A DNA stretch of 64,000 nt, taken from NCBI GenBank assembly GCA_035236585.1, contig CP141127.1:64399495-64463494 (forward strand), in the 5' to 3' direction. Of the stretch, positions 1 to 11,846 are shown one piece after another. The notes under the pieces were generated by a model. That model did no database searches, was not told the origin of the DNA, and worked only from the letters and a program-made list of their open reading frames with translations. This DNA comes from Warburgia ugandensis (taxonomy: Eukaryota; Streptophyta; Magnoliopsida; Canellales; Canellaceae). Positions within the stretch are counted from its first letter, which is position 1, and every line of letters starts with the position of its first letter. The translations under genes were made by a program, and so were the position numbers.

Positions 1-3000
1 TCACATACACGCCCCTGTATTATTACATACATTGTCCAAATTGTACAATCCAAATTACAAAGCATTCAATACAATTTTTCTCAAAGTAAATAACCTGATC
101 AATAGTACTGCAGTGATTATCTTCAAGTCTTGAGCTTTCAATCTTCCTTATCTGTATCTGGAATATTGTAAATATTCAAACATTTATAATATCTTAACAA
201 GCTATGCTTGGTAGGGGATTTAAGAAGTATAATAATTCAATAATATATCTCATTAATCATGTCATAGATCCATGAAACATCTATGACATTCATTAGATTT
301 TCCATTTTAATTCTTATACTTATATACTATATAAATTTGTGGAAACCATGAAAATAGTTAATAATGTTAATAGTAAAACATTCCCAAACTATACTGATTT
401 TATTCTAAACTCCTTTTACTATAGTGTCATAATCAACACTTTCCACCATAGGGGTCAATATTTTAGCAAGTTTCTATATTGGGAATTTGATATCCCTTCA
501 TGAGAAATACTGGTAATAATCAATTACCTGGCATTTCATGATGCCATAATATAAGGCATTTTATTATGCCTATTTAATATGCATCATAATAAAAAAAATA
601 TCTCAAGGACTACTATGCTGTAGCCTAATCCATACTAGCGCACTTGGATAACTGCTCAATACTCCATTTGATACCATGATGGAAAATATTATGTCACTGC
701 CTGTATGGGGAGACAAGACTTTCATAGTGGTGGCCTTCCCATAATTGCCCCACCCGACTTTCTACTTCTCTTTAGGCAATGTATTTATCACATCAACAAT
801 TTCAGAGAGCGGGTGGCCAAACCCTAATAACCCTCCTAACATAATATCCCCAAGTTTATGCCTATCTAAAACAAAACCACAAGCCTCCATACTGGCATGA
901 AAAATAATAGTTTATACTTATAGACTATGTGTTTGGTTATATAAGGACTTGCCTATAACTTCTTTCACTAAGATTTAGGGGTCCAACTATTTAGTTCAAA
1001 TCTTCTCATTCTATCCTTAAGTAATTTCATAATTAACTTAATCAATCACTTTATATTCATTTCATCATCAATTATTGTTTCATGAATAATATAGGGAAAT
1101 TATAATCAATCTTTAGTTTTCAAGATAAGATCATGTGTAAATACATGTATCTTCTACACGAATACATTCTTAAAGTCCACCTACCTTTACTTTCAATAAT
1201 CCCACTTCTCATAAATCTTGTCCATCATATTCTTCATTGTATCTGTCAAATCATATGCATAAAGTCATTCCTCAATTCATATATACCTCCTAGTTGATCT
1301 TTTGATCATCCTAAAGAGGATGATCTGGATCTCTTTCCTTGCATCATATTGATCAAGGATTTAGATCATCTAACCTATTGATCTATTTTTTATCTAAAAT
1401 CTATATCCTAAATGAAGAATTAATCTAAATCTATAATTCTTTCTTTTATTGTTCTTAATCATTCAAGATCTCATAATTGATCTTGTTTGATCATAATTAT
1501 CTTATTTAAAGTTTAGTTTGATTTGATGAATTCCTAACCTTTTATGTTCTTATTATTAATGCTCAACTAGTTAGTATTTTACTAGTTGAAAATGATTTAT
1601 TTCATCCTAATTCTAGATTACTCCTCCCTACTTTAGAATTGACTAATGCTTACCAGTTGAAGTCTGCTCGAAAAGTGATTAGTACAATCCTCATGGAAGG
1701 AGGCATTTAGACCTCAACAAATGTCAATGAAAGGTAAGGGAAAATCATTTTGATCTTGTACACCCCCCATAACCACAATGTTCAGAGTCCACTAGAGTGG
1801 TAATAAATCAAACTTCTATAAGGTTCCTATGAGCATTTTACCCTAAGTCCCTTTTCTACTTGATTTTAACTTAAGTCCATGAACATAGATAATGTCATTC
1901 GTAGATGTTTATTATTCTCCTAAATGGGCTAAGGAAATGGTGGTTAATTCCATTCCTTATCGTTTACTAATTATAGTAGCCCTTACTAGGATTAAGTTCA
2001 TGTCATTCATGTATTGTGAGTGTCCATGAAAGTAAATCTAAATTTCAAATAATTACATCTTCCATTATTTTCAATGTAATTTATCTTACTTACTTAACAT
2101 GAACATTAAATCACACAAATAAATCTAGTCAAGTAATCTACTATTAAATCAAAGAAAATTAAACTACAAATTGACAATTCATATGAAAATTAAGCATATA
2201 ACCAACTTCCATCATGATCCAACCATTAGATCTAAGGTTCCTTTCTTAGATCTATGGTTTTGGATAACATTAAGGGTTTATTTTGAAATTTCTCTCATAT
2301 ATATAACATCTAACCCTTAATTTCATGTTATCCCATCATTTAATCATTAATGCATCTCATCCCTAAAGTATGATCATCCTTGATCTAACTGATCAAGGAT
2401 ATTAGTGCTAAATTTTGTAATTAACAAAAAGATACAGTGCTTAAATTCTAATTTTTATGAATTCAGTAGATTCTAATCATCAAGAGGAATTCATTAGTTC
2501 TTTTTTATCTCAATTTTTATTTAAATTGAGTTCAAAATTGAATTTATAAGATTTCAGGTCATTTTCAAAGGTCCAAATTGATTCTAGAATTGAGGATGCA
2601 AGAAAAGAAGGGCGGGTCGTGTCTTTGTATCCAGGACTCATATGGCGTCTTGGGCGAAAACCACCCTTGTCATACATTCGGAGATGCTCTGGCAGGGAAC
2701 ATCCTTGCGCTAAGTCCCAAACCGTGTCATCGACTCAGACTGTCTTCATCTAATTTGATGGTTTGATCTAGACCGTCAATTCTTATTTCATCATATCAAA
2801 GGTTCATATGAATTAGATGTTTTACTATGATTACAGATCTAGGGGTTTGGGGCACTCCCGAATTCATTGGATGGCTCAGATTTTCCATCTAAGTCATCCA
2901 TGATAAAGTTCTAGATTTAGGTCATCGGTACTGGATTCACCAGAAAAACCTAGCCGAAAAACTCAGTCTAGTGATCTTCGTGCTTTAAAATGCACCGGAA

Positions 3001-3760
3001 TAGAAAGAGAGGAAAGAGGGCCACCTACTTGGAATGTCTAGAGGAGAGAAAAAGGCCAAAAAAAATTGAAAATCTCACAAGAAAAGAGAATAGTGCCAAA
3101 GATACCTTTTTTGATGAAATACCCACTAAATACTGGTATGATGTTCACAAAGTGATAGGTCTTTTGAATTTTGCATTGATTCAAAGAGATTTAATGGATC
3201 GGATTTGATTTCCAATGGTGTAAACTTGATGCTTAATTCAAAACAATACACAGGGTGAAAACTTGGATCTGTTAGGGACGACACGTCCTTGGACACACCA
3301 GACAAATCTAGGGAAATATTCCCCTTGGGTGTTTCTGAGGACACGCTCTGCAGCTAGAAACCAAAAGAAAAAAAAAAGGAAGGAGAAGGAGAGGAGGAAA
3401 GAGACAAGGAAAGGGAGAGGGAGAGAGAAGGGAGAGGAGAATTAGTAGTGCAATTTTGTGGGATTTTAGGGAGTGTATTTATATGAAATTTTCTCAATTA
3501 TTTTAATTTAATTTTTAATTTTTTAATATTTTTCCACTTTTCTTATAAAATTAAAAGTGGATTCCTCGTCATTTTATTCTTTCATCATAATAGATTCCTT
3601 ATGGTGAATGTCCCCCAACTCACCTAACTTTTGTGGACCCCACACAAAAGTGATTTTATTTCTTTAAAAAAGCTAATTTTATGAATATAATATTCCACCT
3701 CGATTTTCACAAAATTTTCCAATAATTCAAATAATTCTACAAAAATTTGGGTTTTTACTA
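1..3760 (-). mobile_element. Long LTR (solo LTR or non-coding LTR element), minus strand, left end at window edge
   Basis: Non-coding AT-rich DNA that resembles, in reverse complement, the two long LTR copies at 4682-8900 and 11847-15244. The clearest shared block is around 700-860, which matches 7370-7500 inverted (GTGGCCTTCCCAT, then a GGGTGG(C)AA/CCCTA motif). The right end, read on the minus strand, begins with AAAAACCCAAATTT after a TA-rich start, like the 5' ends of the other two copies. The first bases of the window look like the 3' terminus, so the copy is probably almost complete. Target repeats cannot be checked because the left flank lies outside the window. It sits inside the 3' part of the LINE that resumes at 3761. 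No coding sequence is seen. A Ty3/gypsy lineage with multi-kilobase LTRs is inferred, not shown. Confidence 0.55.
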
Positions 3761-4681
3761 GCAAAGGCACCCATGTGTATTCTAATATTGAAACTAATAA
3801 TAATTGAAGTTATTTATGCTTCATTAGGGACACTCTATTTGAGCGGGCAAACCCTTAGTGTTTTTCATCTGTGTCATTCTAACCGCCTCTATTGTAGCTT
3901 ATTTGGAAGAGATTAGGGTACCACCCAAGATATATTAAATCGTTTGATTAACTCATACCATGGTGGAGACTTAACCTTGCAGGGCAATAGAATATGGTAT
4001 CTAGACTTTCAATTAGTCATGTAGAAGAGACACTAAGATGGCCCTTGCAGCAACATTCTTTGGAGTCGATCAAAGCTGTTGATTCTATACTATGCTGTTC
4101 TCTGAATGTAATTTTAGGAGGAAGAGTTGGTGATTTTCATATAAAATTGGTGTACTCATATCTTTTGTCAATATGCAAAAGAGCTTTGTATGATGATTTA
4201 GTTGAGAATAAACCAGCAGGGCCAGTTTCTCATACCATCTTATTGCCTTTGTTTGCTAGAATGAAAAGAAAGCTAATGGTGTTTACAAGTTCTCCCAATT
4301 GCACGTCTTCAAGTTCATGCAAGGATATTCTAAAAATTGGGGCCTATGATATCATTCCATTATGTATAAAATAATAGTTAGCTCCACATGTCTTCGGGTT
4401 AAGAGCAACACAATGCAAGCGTGGAAATTTGTCCTTGATTTGATCCTTTTGGAGCCATGATTCCAACCAAAATCTAACGAAGAGGTCATCACAACATAGA
4501 AGTGTACTTTTAGAAAAAGTTGAGCAATTTACAAATTTCCTTCCATATTGGTTATCATTTATATACTCATTCATATCATTCCACCATTTGTGGTGGAGTC
4601 TATATCTCTCCTTGAGAATTGATTGCCATAAGCCTTGGTGAGAGGAAGAATACCTCCAATGCCATTTCATGAGAAGTGCTT
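3761..4681 (-). mobile_element. L1-type LINE, C-terminal part of ORF2 (piece 1 of 3)
   Basis: Degenerate coding sequence on the minus strand. Residues from 4670 leftwards begin MKWHWRYSSSHQGLWQSIL and go on to FPRLHCVALNP. This is the post-reverse-transcriptase region of plant L1 ORF2 (compare family patterns KWLWRF..LW..II and LKDKFPRLY). Further left are GLFSTKSSYKAL-like and FNISWVVP.SLPNKLQ-like stretches, typical of the C-terminal zinc-finger region. The reading frame is broken by several stops and frameshifts, so this is a dead copy. The piece is cut off at both ends by long LTRs. Its right edge joins in phase to piece 2 at 8901 once the TGCTT target repeat is counted once. The 3' end and tail lie beyond the window. 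Confidence 0.8.
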
Positions 4682-5607
4682 TGTAATGACCCTCAATTTT
4701 GAGTTATTTCTATGTAATTATATCATATTTTAATTAGAATTAAAATCAAGAGTTGAATATCATGAAAATTGAATTTGAAGGATGTGGCCCACTTGAAAAC
4801 TTAAAATTTGAATGTGAAACTATCAAAAATGAAATGTACATGTCGAGAAAATTTCAATGACACTAATTTTCCACAAATTGGAGATCGAGGTAGAAAAAAT
4901 CCTAAAATTTTACTAATTTGGGAGGGAGCCAAAATTGATAAGAGCACCCCATTTTTGTCTGTTTGTGACCTACAGGCACCACGCCATGCGAGGCATGGGC
5001 AAGACAAATGGACATCCAGCTACCAAGTGTTGTCCCATGTCCCCTGCGATGGGTTGCAACAACTAAAAATGAAATAAAACAAGGGATGTCGGGGGAGAAG
5101 GGGGACAATCCAGCATCCACCCCCTGCTCAAATCTCCTCATTATGACGATCCCCTCCATCCGATCTCCCCAACATCGAAACCCTCTACCTGTTTCCCCCT
5201 TCTCTAATTTAGTTAGTTGACACTACGCCAAAACTAGACGGTTGCACCAACATCCCTCTTTCCCTTTCACTCCTTCCCTATTGGGTCCTCCTTCTAGCCC
5301 TATCAGAACCCCCTTTCCCTCCCCCCATCTTCTCTCTTCCATCGGCACAACCTAGCCATGAACCCCCCTTCCCTTACCATTTTTCAATAAACCTTTTACT
5401 TTCCTTACACTCGCGTTCGAGGTACGATTCCCCCTATGACAAGGCACAGGGACCCACTTGACCCCCCCAACCTGTCTCCCTTTCTCCAGCATGGCTTCAC
5501 CGCTCAATAAGCCGAGGCATCTAAGCCCTCCCTAGTATCCCCCTCCATCTTCCCTCCTCTATAGGGCTTGAGCAATGATCATACCAAAACCACCACCGGC
5601 CATCGTC

Positions 5608-5611
<4 letters not shown>

Positions 5612-5691
<80 letters not shown>
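5612..5691. repeat. (CT)n microsatellite
   Basis: Uninterrupted CT dinucleotides for about 80 bp inside the long LTR at 4682-8900. The sister copy at 11847 has only short CT runs at the matching place (near 12260), so the array expanded after the copies separated. Confidence 0.97.
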
Positions 5692-5694
<3 letters not shown>

Positions 5695-7745
5695 ACTTAG
5701 AATTGGGGGCCCACTACCAGTCCCCACCATTGAGCCTTAGATTTTGACCTCTTCCACTGACCATCTAGAAAGGCTCTCGTAGATCTGAGTTAATCATCGC
5801 AATCCTTATAACACAGGGAACAAGACTCATCTTCCCTGTTTGTTGATAAGACAAGATTCGATTGTTGATCACGATCAGACCACCGATCAAACACATATCA
5901 TATGATCTGAGACCAATGTAACCTTAATTGATGATCTCAATAGTTCATTGAGATCCTTGTGACATGCAAATTAAGATCTATAATAGAGATCTTTGATCCA
6001 GAGCATTTTTGAGGCAATCTTGTTGATCTGGATCAATGACTGAGATCAATTGAGGATATAAGTATAAAATTTTATCCAATTCAATGATCCACACCATTCA
6101 ACTAATTCATTGAGATTATTTAATTAAATATACTAACATATTCTTCAATTTGGGGCAATTAGGCAAATGATGTTGTTAAATCACTATGGATAGCCTAGAT
6201 CAAACACCTTAGAGACAATCAGTTGACAATCCATTGGCAAAGATAGTTGGATATCACTCAAATTGACCCACGCGAAGCAGGATATCCTAACTATTTAATT
6301 TTATTGATTTGGTTATAATTAATTAAAAGTCAAGTATGGTTTACATATAAACATGCACAATTAGTAGATTAAATGAGAAATATCCCAAAATTAGCCTAGT
6401 TTGAGTGTGATAATTCCATATCACAGTACAAATTGAGTAAAAAATGAAGCTAATAGTTATTGGTGGGCCCAATTTAGTGTGTTCTAGATTATCAGGCAAC
6501 TTAGAGCACTCTAGCTTGAGATTCAACAATTGTGAACTGTTGGATCGTGTTGAAAGACAGTAAAATGAGAAATAGAAATATAATATGTACTTTACAACCA
6601 AGAATCCAACTAGATGAATAACATGTACTCTACATTAGACTTGGATGTGATGTGCATTCAAATAGTTGGATTGAGGTGGACTGATCTTAGAGTGGAGTCC
6701 AATTATGACTGGGAGTTACATATGAATGGTACTTCATCTAAGATAGGTGATACTAGGGTTGCTAAGTTTTTAGAGTAATTGCAGTTCTGCATTATTTTGT
6801 TAAATGCACATGATTAGGACATCTAAATATGGTTGTTAAATCTTATTGAAAGTGATAAGTAGCATTCTTATAATCTAAATTATGCAATGCAATATTACTG
6901 AAAAGTTAATAATTCTTTTAAAAGAATATTTTTTGTATGATTATATGATATGTGAAAATGCTTCAATTATCTATAAGTGGGATGATTAGGAGACTTAATC
7001 TCCATTCTTATTTGCATATGAAACTATAGTTTATCAGATGAATCACATCACATGCATTAAATGTGCTCTATCCCATACATAGGGAAAGCTCTATTGGATT
7101 TTCGATATGATTTTAGAAATTTATGGTTATACTAAAAATTCTAAAAGCTATGACATGGATTTTACTTCCTAATTGGATTTCATGCATGACTTGCATTTTA
7201 TATCTCATTTTTATTCAAATGAAAAAATTGTATTTAAAATTATGATCAAAATCCAATTATGTTATCAGTAGGCAACTAATATGTCGTAAAGGGTACACTT
7301 GTACCTTGATTTTCATGCATTGATTTGCCATGGATTTGTTTTAAACGAACACTTTCGCCTAGTGGACACTATGATAGGAGGGTTGTAGGGTTAGCCACCC
7401 ACCTTCTGAAAGTTAATATTTTGACACCAAGCCAAAGTGGCTAATTACGGGTGTGGCATCATGGGAAGGCCACACTGTGTGATTTGTTCTCCTCCCATAT
7501 GAGACAATGATAAGTCTCACGCAGTTGGTGTCAGCACTAAGCACACGGTGTCCCACGATTGGTCATTTGCTATAGTATTGTGATACATGTGTTATTTTTA
7601 CTATAGTGTTCTACAATTGAACAGTTGTTGTAGCGCTACGGTGTCCCATTATTGAGTAAATACTGCATGTTGATTTTTAAGGCAATGCATATGTGATAGG
7701 GTCATTAATACCTTGGGCCATTGGGCATGACGATGCCTTGGATGA

Positions 7746-7869
<124 letters not shown>

Positions 7870-8900
7870 ATATTCTTTGAGCTTTTGACACTCCATTGAT
7901 GTAGTTTTGACATATTTATGAGCCTTAGTAGTTCAATTTATTTGGTATGTTTTCAAACCCTCAAAGAGCGTGAGTTGCATTAATTGAGATGTATGTTTTT
8001 GGAAATACGCAGATGGCATGGTTGCATTGCCCTGTTTTTAGTAGTTTTACGAGCTTTGATGCTTTGGCTATGGCATCTTTATTTGGTTGGTTTCGCATGC
8101 TATCTATACTCTACATCATCACAATCTATTTCCATGAGAAAGTTTATATTGGATGCCCTGAGATTTGATATCTAAAATGTTCATTTTATATTATATTAAA
8201 TGTTCATGAAATTATTATTGTTGTCATCACCTACACATATATAGCTTGTTGAGGCATTGCGATGTTTTGCAATACCTCAGACACGAAGAGACAGATAGTA
8301 GATAAGGCAAGTAGACAAAGAGCAAGTGAAGATGTTGGCAGCCTTTAACGGTGTACAGAGGAGATTTCTACGACATATGTGGTTTGTTAAAACACTACCT
8401 TTGGATATTGTTTATAGAACGTATATGTAGATGGTTTATACTTTTATGACTTGGATGTATGAAAATGTTTATGTTGGATGTGATAACTGTGTATGGACAA
8501 ACCCTGGGCTATGTTGTTATTTTTAAATTTATCATGCACCATGATGAATATATTTTGGTTGAAAAGCTGTAAATGATCAAGGTGGATGGTTGAAGATTGA
8601 GTCTCCTAGTTATGTATTTTGTATTATTGTGTTTTTTACATATTTTTCACGTCACATGCATTAAATGCATTGGTACAAAATACGGAGGAGACTCTACCAA
8701 ATTTTCTGTAAAAATGGAAGATCATTTCATTGTTAAATCCGTAGTTTTGTAATTCGTATGACTCCCGAGGTTTTGAAACTCTTATTTTTCATTTGAATTG
8801 TTTGTTTTTAGTATATATTTAAAACAAAAAAATTTAATCAAGGATCCTGACTTTTTAAAAACTTGTGTTTATATGATGTGTAAAAACCCGGGGTGTCACA

Positions 8901-11276
8901 TGCTTGATTTGTTTCTTTTAGCCTTCTAAAACCCAAGCCTCTAGCTTTTATCGATTTACAAACACTAAAGCAAGTAATTGAAGTGAACTTGTTCCAATAT
9001 TTTCCCTCTTCCTAGGAAGTTATACTGAATTTGCTGAATTTTTTGGATGACACTATTTGGACAACGAAGCATCGACATGTATATTAGTAGATTCGACATA
9101 GAAGCCTTAAAAAATGTGAGTCTCCCATAATATGAAAGACAAGCTTTTTTCTATTATGCAAGCTTATTTTGTAATCTATCCAAAACCTTCTACCAGTGAC
9201 TTGCTATAGATTTATCCATCATTAAGTATGTACAAGGGAGAGAGCCCTTTTTACAACCAAGAGAATTTGAGATACTTTGAATACAATAATCGAAACTTAA
9301 CTCCATATTGCTCTGAATTAGAAAGATTGACCTTATGCCCCAATATGATCTCATAAGCTCATAAGAAAGCTTTAATCTAGACTCCTTATTCACAATCATT
9401 AGCACAAATAAGAAGAGTGTCATTTGTGAATTGAAGATGAGAAATAGAAATATTGGAGTTTGGTACTTTCAGCCCAAGGTAAAGATTTCTCTTCATTGAT
9501 TTTTCTAGAATTTTGTTAAAAATCTTCCCACTAAATAAAAACGAATAGGTGAGAAGGAATCTTCTCTTTGCTATGCACCTCTTGCGGTTTTCAAAAACCC
9601 TTTAGGAGAGTCATTAACCAAAATAGTGAATCATGCCAAGTGAAGACAATTTCTAATCCATTCTCTCCATTTCAGTGTTAAAGTTCATTTTATGTAGAAC
9701 TTTGTCAATCACCATCCACTCAACTTAGTCAAAGGATTCTCTCCATTTCAAAATAGTGAATCATGCCAAGTGAAGACAATTTCTCTTCCATTCTCTCCAT
9801 TTTGAGCTATATTTCATTTTATCCACTCAGCTCAATCAAAGGATTTTTCCATATCCAATTTGCAAAGAATACCTTGCTTTTAAGATTTATGCATAATATC
9901 GGCACATTTATTAGCAATGAGAGAACAATCAATAATATTCACACCCGCTAAGAAAGCTGCTTGAGAGTAAGAGATTGTAGCTTGGAGGACTATCTTGAAT
10001 ATGCTTGCTAGAACCTTTGAAAGGATCTGCTAAAATGAGACTTATTGACCCGGAGTCTTTGATAGAATCAGCCCCTGCGCTCTTTGGTACAAGTTCCAAG
10101 AATGATGCTCCCATATGTTTACAATACGATCATCGTTGTAGAAGCCCATGACGAAGTTCATAACATCATTCTTAAACAAATGCTAGCAAAACTGAAAGAG
10201 CTTCAAGCAATAACTATCAGGTAGGGGCCTGAGAGCCATCGCATTCGAACACTGCAAGTTCAATCTCATGAGTGAAAGGTTCCTCACTAATTTCATTGAC
10301 AATAAGATCTGGATCATTGGTAATGTTCCTCCCATGTTAAGGCTTGAGATTTGGTTCGCTCTTCTCCTCACACTTGACATTGAGTAGAAAAAGGATGTAT
10401 TTTTATCACCCAATTTTGGCCATTTTATTCGTCATGTTTACTGCCATTTGATCACTTCTTGAAGCTCGATATCATGGGTTCTAGCTTCCACTTCCGACCT
10501 TTGAATCCATTCATTATCAAAAAGGGTGTCATATTCTTCCTTGCCCAATCTTTAAGCCTCACTTTAAGGTGCTTTAGCTTGAGAGCTTGAATAAGGCCTT
10601 TCTGAACCTGTAAAAGACTTCTCATGCCACTAACTTTCCTTTAGTTTGGTAAGATTTTGGTTTTGTAACCATACAATTTCAAAATGGAATGGTCTAGGGC
10701 CCCAGGATGGCATTTCTGCTTTGAGCACAGCTGGCCTGTGATCCGAATAAAATTTAAGTAAAATAGAAGAACATCAATCGAGAAAAGTAGAAAGCCAATC
10801 AGAGTTGACAGAACGTCAGAGATAGAACGGCACTGATAGAGTTGTTGAATGAGTGAGAGGCGATTGTGAGAGAATTCGGCATGTTTCTTTCCCACGACAT
10901 TAAAGACTCCACTGCAACACAATGCCCCTACCCATAAGTTAGAAATTGAATCAATCTCCTCCCGTAGTACTTTTTCAGCATCAGCCGCTGGTCCATAAAC
11001 AGCAGAGATAGAAATAGAAGAACCAGATGCAATGATCTTGAACCTGGCTGACACGCTATGAACACCCAATGAGTGATTTTGAGACTTGTAAGTAGGATAA
11101 ATTATAGGCCAATAGGACGCTTCTTGAAGCCCTGTGGAATCAATATGAATATATTCATAGTCCTTTTCTTTTTTGATCTTTTTTGCATCAAATTTTTACC
11201 AGCTCTTCTTTTTAGTTTCTTGTAGAGAGAACATCCATGGCTTTTGCTCAAACAAAACTTTACTCAGGCTTGCTTT
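8901..11276 (-). mobile_element. L1-type LINE, reverse transcriptase and endonuclease C-terminal part (piece 2 of 3)
   Basis: Minus-strand ORF2 remains. From right to left: endonuclease C-terminal part (about 10641-11069, with SAVYGPA and ALCCSGVFNVV, matching the family patterns Y.P and GDFN), the linker with GDKNTSFFYSMSSVRRRANQ (10360-10413), the start of the reverse transcriptase with LVPKSAGADSIKD..SISLI (about 10000-10114; family pattern LIPK..GA..I.DFRPISL), then later RT with LGCKKGSLPCTYL (about 9200-9290; family pattern LGC..G.LP..YLGLPLG), and RLKETNQA near 8901. Several stops and frameshifts make it non-functional. A 130-bp internal duplication lies at 9619-9803. It is bounded by an LTR on the left and the copia element on the right. 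Confidence 0.85.
9619..9803. repeat. Partial tandem duplication inside the LINE
   Basis: The string beginning AAAATAGTGAATCATGCCAA occurs at about 9619 and again at about 9748. It is followed both times by GTGAAGACAATTTCT and TCCATTCTCTCCATTT. The offset is about 129 bp, and the spacer between is only loosely similar. Confidence 0.8.
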
Positions 11277-11560
11277 TGTTGTAGAATAGAAACTCTTATA
11301 ACTGCTACAGAGGATTAGAGAAATTGCATTTTCAAGGTATTTTGTTTCAATAAAAGTGAGTTGCCTTTATAGGCTTACAAACTCCTGATATTACTCACCT
11401 ATGTAGACCATATAGACCACTAAACCCATTACTAACCTACATACACCACTAATTCATTACTCACCTACGTACGCCACTTAAACCCAACTTAAATAAAGAT
11501 AAAAAAAGAAACAGTTTAATCCCAGCAACTAAAAGAAACATTTTGAATCATTTTTCAACA
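11277..11560 (-). repeat. 3' LTR of the copia element
   Basis: TGTTG...CAACA ends, followed on the right by CTCCCCCTTGATTC, the minus-strand polypurine tract. It is longer than its partner at 19028-19255 because of differing copies of a short internal repeat (ATTACTCACC..GTA..CCACTAA). Confidence 0.88.
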
Positions 11561-11846
11561 CTCCCCCTTGATTCAAAATTACACATACCAAGACATAACC
11601 TAAAGTAATTATGCTTTGCTTGAGGAAGTGCTTTTGTGAGAATATCCGCAACTTGTTCATCTATGCTGCAGTGTTTCAGATTAATCATCTCTTTTGCACC
11701 AGCTCTTGAATGAAATGATGTCAAAAGCCTATGTGCTTTGATCTTCCATGAGAGATTGGATTTTTGGTCAATGCAATTGCTAATAAATTATCACAGAAAA
11801 TTTCCATTGTCCCTTTTTGCTCTTGATAAAAATCAGCAAGTAATTT

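Noticed and set aside
3994-4374. 126-codon plus-strand open frame
   Set aside because: It lies antisense to LINE ORF2 remains; no domain, and the minus strand explains the sequence.
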